DNA of 64,000 nt, taken from assembly GCA_902793465.1 (NCBI GenBank), contig CADBDT010000001.1, positions 1 through 64,000 on the forward strand. The letters run 5' to 3'. This DNA comes from an uncultured Coriobacteriaceae bacterium. GTDB lineage: Bacteria > Actinomycetota > Coriobacteriia > Coriobacteriales > Atopobiaceae. How positions within the stretch are numbered: position 1 is the first letter of the stretch; every line of letters begins with the position of its first letter. The position numbers and the translations under genes are program-made. Positions 51,702 to 59,824 of the stretch are shown in pieces. The notes beneath the pieces were generated by a model that saw only the letters and a list, made by a program, of their open reading frames with translations, did no database searches and was not told the DNA's origin.

Positions 51702-54700
51702 ATGAGCGAGGTGCCTCTTAACACCAAGGGCAGCAAAGCTACGCCCTACCTTTCGGCTTTGGGTGCTTGGGCGTTGGCGTTTGGGTGCGCCGTTGGCTGG
51801 GGCTCCTTCGTAATGCCTGGGAACACGTTCCTGCCGGTTGCTGGTCCCATTGGCACTGCGCTCGGAATCGTCCTGGGAGGGGTGGTGATGCTCATTCTGG
51901 GTGTCAACTACCACTTCCTTATGAATCGCTGCCCCGACGGTGGCGGCACCTACACATATACCAAGGAGACCTTTGGGTACGACCAGGGTTTTTTGAGCGC
52001 GTGGTTTCTCATTCTTACCTACGGAGCAATAATCTGGGCAAACGCAACCGCGTTGCCGCTTATTGCGAGGACGCTCTTTGGCGGTGCCTTCCAGTTTGGG
52101 TTTCACTACGAGATAGCGGGCTTCCACGTGTATATGGGCGAGGTCCTGCTGGCCATGGCATCGCTGGTGGTTGGTGCCTTGGTGTGCATGCGTCGAAGGC
52201 TTGCGGAACGCGTGCAAATAGTGGCCGCCTTCGTGCTGTTGGTGGGCGTCGTGGTCTGCTTTGCCGCGGCGTTTGGCGCACATGCGGTCGCGGAGCCCTT
52301 CGTACCGGCTTTCGCGCCCGACCATAGTGCCGTGGCGGGCACGCTTACCATCTTTGCCCTAACGCCATGGGCATATGTGGGTTTCGAGTCCATATGCCAC
52401 TCGGCAGCGGAAGCGCGCTTTAACCTCAAGCACACCCTTGCGGTTTTCGTTGGTGCCATTGTGGCTGCTGCCGTTGCGTATTCGTTGCTTGCTCTGCTGG
52501 CGACGACTGCCGTTCCCGAGGGCTGCTCGACTTGGGTGGACTATGTGGCCAACCTGGACGGCTTTGAGGGACTGCAGTCCCAACCAACGTTCTATGCCGC
52601 CTCGGTGGGTCTTGGCAACACCGGAGCGTTGCTTCTGGGTCTTGCCGCACTGTGCGGCATTATTACCGGACTCGTGGGCAACTACGTGGCGCTTAGCCGT
52701 CTGCTGCGTGCGCTTACCAAGGACGGCATGCTGCCGCAATGGATTGGCGAGCTGGACTCCAACGCCGTGCCGCGCAAGGCCATCCTGTGCATTCTGGGTG
52801 TGTCGCTGTTGTTGCCGCTCTTTGGTCGCACGGCCATAAGCTGGATCGTGGACGTGACCACCGTGGGAGCCACCATAGCATACGTGTATGCCTCGGCCTC
52901 GGCATACAAATGTGCGCGTAAGGCCAACAACCGCCTCGTGGTGGTTACCGGAGCGCTGGGACTTGTTGCCTCGTTCCTGTTTGCGGTCGAGTTTCTCGTT
53001 CCCAACATAACGTCGGTAAAGACGCTTGCGACCGAGTCGTACCTTATCCTTGCGGCCTGGGGCATCCTTGGCTTCCTTTGCTTCCGACGCATTCTTAAGC
53101 ACGACACGCATGGCAGGTTTGGCCGCTCCATCGTGGCCTGGGTGGTACTTCTTGGGCTTATCATCTTTACCTCGAGCGTCTGGATGCGCCAATCTACCGA
53201 GAACGTCTTGGAGTCAACTGCGCCGGCCATTCGCGATTACGTGGTTTCCAACAACGGTCCGGGCGTGGAAGGCTTTGTGGAAAACCTGCTTGGCGGTGTG
53301 AACAACGTGCTCCTTGCGAGCATTCTTATCCAGGTGACCCTTATTGTTGCCGCGCTGCTCTTCCTCTTCGACATCTATAGGATCATGCAGCGCCGCGAGC
53401 GGCAGCTGGAGGTCGAGAAGGTCCTGGCAGAGGAGAGCAGCCGTGCGAAGACGAGCTTCCTCTCCAACATGAGCCACGAGATTCGCACGCCCATGAACGC
53501 CATTATTGGCCTGGACAACATAGCGCTGCGCGACCCGGACTTATCGCCGCGTACGCGCGAGCATCTGGAAAAGATCGGCGCGAGCGCGCAGCACCTGCTG
53601 GGGCTCATAAACGACATCTTGGACATGAGCCGTATCGAGTCGGGCCGCATGGTGCTAAAGGACGAGGAGTTCTCGTTCCGCGAGTTCTTGGATCAGATAA
53701 ACATTATTATTAACGGCCAGTGCGTGGACAAGGGCCTGCACTACGAGTGCAACATAGTGGGCCATGTGTGCGACTACTACCGCGGCGACGACATGAAGCT
53801 AAAGCAGGTGCTCATAAACATACTGGGCAACTCGGTGAAGTTTACCAACGCGCCTGGCAGTGTGACGCTTACGGTGGAGCAGATGGCGCACTTTGAGGGC
53901 ATGTGCACCATGCGCTTTGTTATGCAGGACACAGGCGTGGGAATGGACGAGGAGTTTATTCCCAAGCTGTTTGAGGCCTTCTCGCAGGAGGATGCGACCA
54001 CCACGAACCGCTATGGAGGCAGCGGTCTGGGAATGGCCATTACCAAGAACTTCGTGGAGATGATGAACGGCGAGATAGACGTCCAGAGCACCAAGGGCGT
54101 CGGCTCCACGTTTACGGTTACGGTAACGCTCAAGTCCTCCAGCCGCAGCGCGAGCGAGACGGACGGGCTGACGCTTCCCAGCAACCTGACTGCCCTTGTC
54201 GTGGACGACGACGAGATTGCGTGCGAGCACGCGCAACTGGTGCTCAGGGCAATTGGGGTGGAGGCAAAGACCACCGTAAGCCCGCTCGAGGCACAGAGCA
54301 TGCTGCGCGAGGCATACGATAGCGGCAAGCCCTACAACCTGCTGTTTACCGACTACAAGATGCCAGAGATGAACGGCCTTGAGCTCGTGCGTTCGCTGCG
54401 CAGCTTCGACGGGGGAGAGACTTCCGTAATTATGCTCACGGGATACAACTGGGACATAATCGACGAGGAGGCCAAGGCCGACGGTGTGGACGGAATTGTT
54501 GCCAAGCCGCTGTTTACCGACAGCCTTACCAAGACTGTGCATTCCGTGCTCCTAAAGAGGGGTGGCTTGGAACACGTCGAGGAAGAAGCCGCGATGGCGG
54601 AACCGGAGATCAGCATACTGGAGGGCTGCACCATCCTTATGGCAGAGGACGTGGAGCAGAACGCCGAGATTCTGGAAGACCTTCTGGACCTGGAGGGCAT

Positions 54701-55019
54701 GATAGCCGAGCATGCGGTAAACGGTCAGCGCGCGGTGGAGATGTTTAGCCAGAGTCCCGAGGGCCACTACGACGCGATCCTTATGGATGTGCGCATGCCC
54801 GTGATGGACGGCCTTACGGCCACGCGCGAGATACGCGCGCTGGAGCGCGCCGATGCGCGCACCGTGCCCATTATTGCCATGACGGCCAACGTGTTTGACG
54901 AGGACGTGCAAAACTCGTTGCAGGCCGGCATGAACGCGCACCTGTCCAAACCCGTGGAGCCCGAGCATCTGTACGACACTATGGCGCGCCTTATAGCCGA
55001 GGCACGACAGGGAGAGTAG
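51702..55019 (+). CDS. Amino-acid permease fused to a histidine kinase with two receivers
   Basis: A 1105-aa protein counted from the ATG at 51702. Residues about 20-470 form an APC-superfamily permease with 12 or so helices (ALGAWALAFGCAVGWGSFVM; NRCPDGGGTYTYTKETFGY, cited in part). An extra helix pair follows around an external loop (about 490-560). HisKA His is near 590 (FLSNMSHEIRTPMNAI). The ATPase core has NILGNSVKFTN, DTGVGMDEEF and GGSGLGMAI. Receiver 1 has Asp near 882 (LLFTDYKMPEMNG). Receiver 2 has Asp near 1027 (AILMDVRMPVMDG) and Lys in HLSKP. It probably couples transport or binding of an amino acid to the phosphorelay (inference). Confidence 0.9.
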   Translation: MSEVPLNTKGSKATPYLSALGAWALAFGCAVGWGSFVMPGNTFLPVAGPIGTALGIVLGGVVMLILGVNYHFLMNRCPDGGGTYTYTKETFGYDQGFLSAWFLILTYGAIIWANATALPLIARTLFGGAFQFGFHYEIAGFHVYMGEVLLAMASLVVGALVCMRRRLAERVQIVAAFVLLVGVVVCFAAAFGAHAVAEPFVPAFAPDHSAVAGTLTIFALTPWAYVGFESICHSAAEARFNLKHTLAVFVGAIVAAAVAYSLLALLATTAVPEGCSTWVDYVANLDGFEGLQSQPTFYAASVGLGNTGALLLGLAALCGIITGLVGNYVALSRLLRALTKDGMLPQWIGELDSNAVPRKAILCILGVSLLLPLFGRTAISWIVDVTTVGATIAYVYASASAYKCARKANNRLVVVTGALGLVASFLFAVEFLVPNITSVKTLATESYLILAAWGILGFLCFRRILKHDTHGRFGRSIVAWVVLLGLIIFTSSVWMRQSTENVLESTAPAIRDYVVSNNGPGVEGFVENLLGGVNNVLLASILIQVTLIVAALLFLFDIYRIMQRRERQLEVEKVLAEESSRAKTSFLSNMSHEIRTPMNAIIGLDNIALRDPDLSPRTREHLEKIGASAQHLLGLINDILDMSRIESGRMVLKDEEFSFREFLDQINIIINGQCVDKGLHYECNIVGHVCDYYRGDDMKLKQVLINILGNSVKFTNAPGSVTLTVEQMAHFEGMCTMRFVMQDTGVGMDEEFIPKLFEAFSQEDATTTNRYGGSGLGMAITKNFVEMMNGEIDVQSTKGVGSTFTVTVTLKSSSRSASETDGLTLPSNLTALVVDDDEIACEHAQLVLRAIGVEAKTTVSPLEAQSMLREAYDSGKPYNLLFTDYKMPEMNGLELVRSLRSFDGGETSVIMLTGYNWDIIDEEAKADGVDGIVAKPLFTDSLTKTVHSVLLKRGGLEHVEEEAAMAEPEISILEGCTILMAEDVEQNAEILEDLLDLEGMIAEHAVNGQRAVEMFSQSPEGHYDAILMDVRMPVMDGLTATREIRALERADARTVPIIAMTANVFDEDVQNSLQAGMNAHLSKPVEPEHLYDTMARLIAEARQGE

Positions 55020-55048
55020 GGAGTCTGCCGAAAACTCGTGTCGGGGTG

Positions 55049-55126
55049 GTGTGCCGCTTGGGGATACTCCCCCTGCGGTACATTGCTCTCAATGTACCGC
55101 AGGGGGAGTATCCCCAAGCGGCACAC
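55049..55126. repeat. P-like palindrome with short loop
   Basis: GTGTGCCGCTTGGGGATACT and its complement, then CCCCCTGCGGTACATTG / CAATGTACCGCAGGGGG around a CTCT-type loop. It shares GGGGATACTCCCC with the P family, but the inner motif reads GCGGTACATT instead of TCGGGTACATCG. It begins 30 bp after the kinase-fusion stop, so it may end that operon. Confidence 0.7.
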
Positions 55127-55242
55127 CGTCATCGGGCAATCTGAGGGAAGCGCCCCAAAGAAACTCTATTGCAAAAAGACTACGATAGAGCTCTAACCTG
55201 TGGTACGCTTTTTCGGCACGCAGAATACACAGGAGAACTCAC

Positions 55243-56811
55243 ATGGCGATTATCAGAAACGATCGGTCTAACCGACGCGCAGCGGAACCCGCGGAAGAGA
55301 CGGTTGCCGAAGAGGAAGAGATCGACTACAGCTGGCATCCCTCGGAGGACGAGTTTACGTCTCCCATAACCGCGGAGCAGTGGGCTGAGCTTTTGGGGGA
55401 CGAGGACTTTTGCGAGACGGATGCCGCAAAGGCGGTTCGCTGCCTGTACGACTATGGCGAGCCGGCAACGTTTCAGCAGCTGAGCATTCGCTATCGTGGC
55501 ACCATGGGTCGGTATCGCCGCTGGTTGAGCGATGCGGCAAAGGCCGCGGGCGAGCGCTATGGCGTTGAAGCCCCGCAAAAGGACCAGTTTGGGATGGATG
55601 AGTGGTGGCCGCTGCTGTATAGGTCGCGTGCCACGGGAAAGCCCGGCGCAAACGTTTTCGAGATGCAGCTGCGTCCCGAGGTGGAGGATGCGTACGAGCT
55701 TATAGTCGAGCAGGAAAAGCAGGCAAAGCGTGCCGAGAACGCACGGCAGCTCCAGCGTATCGAGCAGTTGGAACGAGCCCGTCGCGAGGAGCGCGAGAAG
55801 CGTGCCGCCAAGGCAGCAGAAGCCGCGGCGGCACAGGCACAGGCCGAGGCTGAGGCCAAGGCGCAAGCCCAGGCCAAGGTTCAGGCCCAAGTTGAGATCC
55901 AGGCCAGGGCAGCCACGCAAGCCGAGCAAGAGGGGCAGCCCTCGGTAATGGAAACGCTCTTCTCGGAGTCAAAGGGCGCTTCTGGACGAGATGGCAATGT
56001 TGTTTCGGGGCTCGCGCCCGACATGGACTATACGTTTGGCGCGCCTGCGTCCAACCGGCCCAAGGAAGCGCAGGAGGAGCAGGGCAATGTAGAGACGTCC
56101 TTTCCACGGCTCAACGAGTTCCTTTCCACGATGGGCGCAGACGAGGCCAAAGGCGGATTCCGCTTTGTGTCTGGCGATGCCACAACAGCACAGATTCCCT
56201 TCGACATTACGGGTCCGGTGGACTACGCGCTGCGCTATGCCGACCGCCTGCGCAACGTTATTGCGCTCATGCGCGAGGGCAACCCGGGCGTAACTGCCGC
56301 AGCCGTCGCGCGCGAGGCGGGTGACAAGAGCGTCGAGCATCTGCAGTCTGTCCTCAACGGGCAAAAGATTCCCGATTTCGAATATCTGGACGCACTGCGA
56401 AACCGTCTGTTCGTAAACCACGAGTATCTGGAGGCAATAGACGGAACGGAGTCGTCTGTCCCTGCTTTCTGCACGTATCAGGAGCTAGGAGAGCTGCAGA
56501 GCGTGCCTGCCGACCTAAGCGGCACCGAGGTACCCTGCCAGATTGCCTATGTGGTGGACGACTCTCCCAACCGTCGAACGGGCGTAATCCTGCGCTTCTC
56601 GGCGCTGCGCTGTGCGCTCCTAACGCGTCATCCGGTTAACGCCGAGGCAACGAGGGGCGAAAATCAGCAGCTCAATGCCTTTGTGCGTATGGTGGACGAG
56701 CTCGATTCCTTTGCTCGTTCGGCAAGGATCTCTCGAACGAGCCATCAGATAAGCGCCGAGAGCTGGGACAAGCTTGCCAGCGGTGCCATTTGGCCGGGCT
56801 CCCTGCTCTAG
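55243..56811 (+). CDS. Unknown protein: ScoMcrA-head-like domain, coiled coil, HTH-like C-terminus
   Basis: A 522-aa protein. Residues about 30-145 (SPITAEQWAELLGDEDFCET, GEPATFQQLSIRYRGTMGRY, WWPLLYRSRATGK, FEMQLRPEVEDAYE) look like the N-terminal 'head' domain seen in ScoMcrA-type restriction enzymes and related proteins. Residues about 150-225 are an Ala/Gln/Glu coiled coil. Residues about 325-395 (RLRNVIALMREGNPGVTAAA, EHLQSVLNGQKIPDFEYLDAL) have helix-turn-helix character. No nuclease motif is visible. A DNA-associated role is plausible but not shown. It stands in front of a HAD gene, 27 nt apart. Confidence 0.6.
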   Translation: MAIIRNDRSNRRAAEPAEETVAEEEEIDYSWHPSEDEFTSPITAEQWAELLGDEDFCETDAAKAVRCLYDYGEPATFQQLSIRYRGTMGRYRRWLSDAAKAAGERYGVEAPQKDQFGMDEWWPLLYRSRATGKPGANVFEMQLRPEVEDAYELIVEQEKQAKRAENARQLQRIEQLERARREEREKRAAKAAEAAAAQAQAEAEAKAQAQAKVQAQVEIQARAATQAEQEGQPSVMETLFSESKGASGRDGNVVSGLAPDMDYTFGAPASNRPKEAQEEQGNVETSFPRLNEFLSTMGADEAKGGFRFVSGDATTAQIPFDITGPVDYALRYADRLRNVIALMREGNPGVTAAAVAREAGDKSVEHLQSVLNGQKIPDFEYLDALRNRLFVNHEYLEAIDGTESSVPAFCTYQELGELQSVPADLSGTEVPCQIAYVVDDSPNRRTGVILRFSALRCALLTRHPVNAEATRGENQQLNAFVRMVDELDSFARSARISRTSHQISAESWDKLASGAIWPGSLL

Positions 56812-56838
56812 GTCTGGGCTCCAGAAGGTTTCAGAAAC

Positions 56839-57642
56839 ATGGCGGGCATGAAGAGCATTGCTTTCCTAGACCTGGACGGCACGTTTTGGCAGTGGGGAAA
56901 CGTGCCGGAGTCTGCTGGTCGTGCCGTTGCTCGGGCACAGCAGAACGGGCACGTGGTTATGTGCAACACGGGACGCGCATATAGCGAGGTGGACGGTCTT
57001 GAGCCCTACGGACTCAACGGCGGTTGCTTTGCAGCTGGCGCCGACGTGCGTGTGGACGGCATGCAGCTTGTGGATGAACGCATGGACGAGCGGACTTCTC
57101 GTTGCCTGGTCGAACTGTTTTGCAAATGGGGGCTCAACTTTAGCCTGGAGGGCCGCCATCGCACGTTCGCGCACTTCGACGACGAGGAGGCCTTTTGGAA
57201 AAAGGCGGACGAGCGCGACTTGTCCCTGCGCGACTTCTTTAACAAGCAGGGGCGCGTGGAGAACATGGGTTCCGGCGACTATGCCCAGGTTTACAAGTTC
57301 TGCGTGTTCGATGCGACCCTTTCGCAAGAGCAGCAGGCAGAGCTCCCGGATGGTCTGGTGTTTACCGACTTCGTGTTTGCCGGCGAGATTACCAAAGGGC
57401 ACATAAACAAGGCTACGGCCATGGAGACGGTCCGTTCCCACATGCAAAAGAAGACCGGCGAGCCGTGGCGCACCATTGCCTTTGGCGACTCCGACAACGA
57501 CATCCCCATGCTTCGTGCCGCCGACGTTGGGGTCTGCATGGGCAACGGCAACCAAAACGCCAAGGATGCGGCGGACTACATTACGTCGGCCGTCGACGAC
57601 GACGGTCTGCTGCATGCGTTCGAGCACCTTGGCTTGGTCTAG
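56839..57642 (+). CDS. HAD-superfamily Cof-type hydrolase
   Basis: A 267-aa protein. Motif I FLDLDGTFWQ, motif II MCNTGRAYSEV, motif III Lys in ITKGHINKATAM, motif IV FGDSDNDIPMLRAADVGVCMGNG. A C2-type cap lies between. Probable phosphatase of a small sugar or cofactor phosphate. The start could also be the ATG at 56848; ribosome sites do not decide. Confidence 0.87.
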   Translation: MAGMKSIAFLDLDGTFWQWGNVPESAGRAVARAQQNGHVVMCNTGRAYSEVDGLEPYGLNGGCFAAGADVRVDGMQLVDERMDERTSRCLVELFCKWGLNFSLEGRHRTFAHFDDEEAFWKKADERDLSLRDFFNKQGRVENMGSGDYAQVYKFCVFDATLSQEQQAELPDGLVFTDFVFAGEITKGHINKATAMETVRSHMQKKTGEPWRTIAFGDSDNDIPMLRAADVGVCMGNGNQNAKDAADYITSAVDDDGLLHAFEHLGLV

Positions 57643-57709
57643 GAGAGATCCTGCAACACCCACATAGTGTGCGGAAGCGCCGTGCTACTTGGGAGCACGC
57701 GACGGAGGG

Positions 57710-57817
57710 CTGTGCACAGAGGGGATACTCCCCATCGGGTACATCGCGAGAAGGTCAACCAGTCAAAGGAAGACTATCCGCGATGTACCCGTAGGGGAAT
57801 ATCCCCTCTGTGCACAG
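57710..57817. repeat. P-family palindromic element
   Basis: Outer arms CTGTGCACAGAGGGGATA / TATCCCCTCTGTGCACAG pair. The inner arms CCCCATCGGGTACATCGCG and CGCGATGTACCCGTAGGGG are the P core, and the loop is 30 nt (AGAAGGTCAACCAGTC...). It lies between the HAD gene and the surface-protein gene, both on the plus strand. Confidence 0.8.
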
Positions 57818-57921
57818 CGTTAAGGGACAGTCCCCAATTTGTGGTCAACCAGGTCCCCCCATGCGGAGTAAGATGAGATTGTCGTAGCAAGCAGCTGGTT
57901 CAACGTAGGGGAGGATCAATC

Positions 57922-59067
57922 ATGTCCAAACGAATAAGAGGAACCACGTATTGCAAAAGGGTGGCCGCGTGCGCTATGTCGGTGCTTGTGGCGGGGAGCA
58001 TGTGCTTCCCTTCGCTTGCGTTTGCGGCTGTGAAGATCGACGACACCGAGCTTGTGCAGGGTGACAACCAGGTTGGCGGTGGTACCGCGACGCTTGGCGA
58101 CTCGACTCTCGACATGGCTAACGTAAAGGCGAATAACTTTTCGACGGACGAAGACCTAACTATAAACTACAACGGCGGCAACGACATCGAGAACACAGAG
58201 GTTACTGGCTCCGCAACGGTGGAGATGAACTTCTCTGGCGAAAACAAGGTGGAGGACATCGTTGCAAAGGACGACTCCAACCTAACCATAAATGCCGATG
58301 GCCACAACGAATTCGAAGAGGCTACGGCACGCGACAACTCCAACCTGACCATTAACGTTACGGGCGAGAACGACTTCGAGGAGATTCGAGGCTACGAAAA
58401 CGCGAACGTAACCATCCAAGGTACCGACTGCCAGAAGAAGGACACCATAAACGTCGGTGACGACGAGGCTCACTCCAGCATCCGAACAGAGAACGGGAAC
58501 CTGAACATCGACCACGTTACCGTTAACCTAAAGGGCAAGGAGATGAACGTTGGATCCACGAAGGGCAACGTGGACATCGACACCTCCAAGCTCGCCAAGG
58601 ACGGCGACAACGAGTACACGCGCATCCACGCGGGCGGCAAGATGCGCATAAACGAGTCGGTAGTGGACATTACGGGCACCATTAGCTCCATCGACCGGAT
58701 GACCATCGACCACTCCGACGTAAAGGCCAAGGCGCCGGACGCAAAGAAGCACGACGACGGCCCCTTCCGCATTTGGTCCAAGGCCGGCATCGACCTCATC
58801 GACGAGGAGAACGGCGAGGTTAAGGAAGGCATACTCTTTGGGGAGAACATCTTCTACGTGGATACCGACGACGGCGATGACGTAGACCTCAAGGCCGACG
58901 GCGAGCCCGCCTACTACAAGTGCGCCAACGACGATGACGACGAGAACGCCCACAAGAAGCTTGCCAAGACGGCAGATCCTGGCTCTTCGTGGGTTGCGCT
59001 GTGCGGCGTTGGCACGAGCATTCTTGCGGCGGGATACGTCTTCCGTCGCAGGAGCAAGGCCTGCTAG
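57922..59067 (+). CDS. Repetitive secreted surface protein with a sortase-like C-terminal tail
   Basis: A 381-aa protein. A signal peptide of about 35 residues ends SLAFA-A. Residues about 60-190 hold tandem units of about 21-22 residues with the pattern SNLTIN-x-x-G-x-N-x-FEE, suggesting a parallel beta-helix. The acidic middle part is followed by LAKTADPG, a hydrophobic stretch (SSWVALCGVGTSILAAGYVF) and a positive tail RRRSKAC, the layout of a sortase signal with the motif altered from LPxTG. Probably cell-wall-attached. The ribosome site GGGGAGG precedes ATG. Low GC at third positions relative to neighbours is not evident. Confidence 0.75.
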   Translation: MSKRIRGTTYCKRVAACAMSVLVAGSMCFPSLAFAAVKIDDTELVQGDNQVGGGTATLGDSTLDMANVKANNFSTDEDLTINYNGGNDIENTEVTGSATVEMNFSGENKVEDIVAKDDSNLTINADGHNEFEEATARDNSNLTINVTGENDFEEIRGYENANVTIQGTDCQKKDTINVGDDEAHSSIRTENGNLNIDHVTVNLKGKEMNVGSTKGNVDIDTSKLAKDGDNEYTRIHAGGKMRINESVVDITGTISSIDRMTIDHSDVKAKAPDAKKHDDGPFRIWSKAGIDLIDEENGEVKEGILFGENIFYVDTDDGDDVDLKADGEPAYYKCANDDDDENAHKKLAKTADPGSSWVALCGVGTSILAAGYVFRRRSKAC

Positions 59068-59092
59068 CAGATAGGCAGAAGCGAATTTGCGG

Positions 59093-59130
59093 AAACGCGC
59101 CTGGTGTTCATTCGCGAACGCCAGGCGCGT
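59093..59130. terminator. Bidirectional terminator between convergent genes
   Basis: ACGCGCCTGG pairs with CCAGGCGCGT, with GTTC/GAAC continuing the stem around a short loop. It is followed by CCTTCTC on the plus strand. It serves the surface-protein gene and overlaps the last codons of the minus-strand membrane protein. Confidence 0.6.
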
Positions 59131-59473
59131 CCTTCTCATTCGCCCTTCGTACTAGCTCGTCGTACTGGGCGTAGAGCTCCTGCGTGCCGTTTTCCAGGTG
59201 ATAGTAGTGCACGATGTAGGGCACAAGCAGAACGAGGAGTAGCAGCGAAAGCACCGCGGTAAAGAGCTGAGGAACAAGTACGGTTGCCACCGCGCTCACA
59301 AGCTCCATGAGCGCAAAGGCAAGCGTTACCAGCAGGTGGATGAGCCGCTCGTGCTGGAAGAACGATATCTGCACCAGGTGCTCGCGCCGTACCGCATCCC
59401 AGTCGACATCAGGATCGTTCGCATCGAGCAAAGCCCGAATCCTATCGCGATACGCCTTCAGTCGCTTCCACAT
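59108..59473 (-). CDS. Small membrane protein with two helices
   Basis: A 121-aa protein. The charged N-terminus (MWKRLKAYRDRIRALL), helices at about residues 43-65 and 68-92, and a cytoplasmic charged tail are visible. No motif recognised; DUF-type small integral membrane protein. GGGG lies upstream of ATG. It is convergent with the surface-protein gene. Confidence 0.6.
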   Translation of the reverse strand: MWKRLKAYRDRIRALLDANDPDVDWDAVRREHLVQISFFQHERLIHLLVTLAFALMELVSAVATVLVPQLFTAVLSLLLLVLLVPYIVHYYHLENGTQELYAQYDELVRRANEKDAPGVRE

Positions 59474-59523
59474 AGCCTACCCCTTCTTATCGCTTGTGAA
59501 AAGCATATCAGTTTTTTGAGGTA

Positions 59524-59562
59524 CTCCTAGGGGATACTTCCTCGCAGGTACATCGCGGATTG
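59524..59562. repeat. Partial P-family arm
   Basis: CCTAGGGGATACTTCC and GCAGGTACATCGCGGAT are a decayed left arm of a P element, lacking the right arm. It is directly followed by a full copy, so it may be a leftover of tandem insertion. A very short upstream ATG track of the neighbouring small gene is not involved. Confidence 0.5.
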
Positions 59563-59670
59563 GGGTGCACATTGGGGATACTCCCCTACGGGTACATCGC
59601 GAATAGGGCTTCCGTTGGTGTCTGGCTCATCCGCGATGTACCCGATGGGGAGTATCCCCAATGTGCACCC
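59563..59670. repeat. P-family palindromic element
   Basis: Outer arms GGGTGCACATTGGGGATACT / AGTATCCCCAATGTGCACCC pair perfectly. The P core reads CCCCTACGGGTACATCGCG with CGCGATGTACCCGATGGGG. The 30-nt loop (AATAGGGCTTCCGTTGG...) closely matches that of the element at position 1. Confidence 0.8.
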
Positions 59671-59756
59671 AAAACCTTTCCAAAAAGCGCGAAGCGCACA
59701 AATTTAGCACCTGTCCAGCGCAACATCGAGAGAAGGCCCCGGTTTTATCCCACAGC

Positions 59757-59800
59757 GAGTTCTGCAGCGAAGCGAGGACTGTTTGAGCTGAGCACAAAGA
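59757..59800. repeat. Solitary H-family core without long arms
   Basis: GCGAGTTCTGCAGCGAAGCG then AGGACTGTTTGAGC matches the inverted H core (GCAGTTCCGC...GAGGACTGTTTGAGCAC), but no pairing arms surround it. It could be a decayed or an early-stage copy. Nothing else is seen in 59671-59824. Confidence 0.5.
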
Positions 59801-59824
59801 CCAGGCGGGTGCTCGGGTCGCAAG

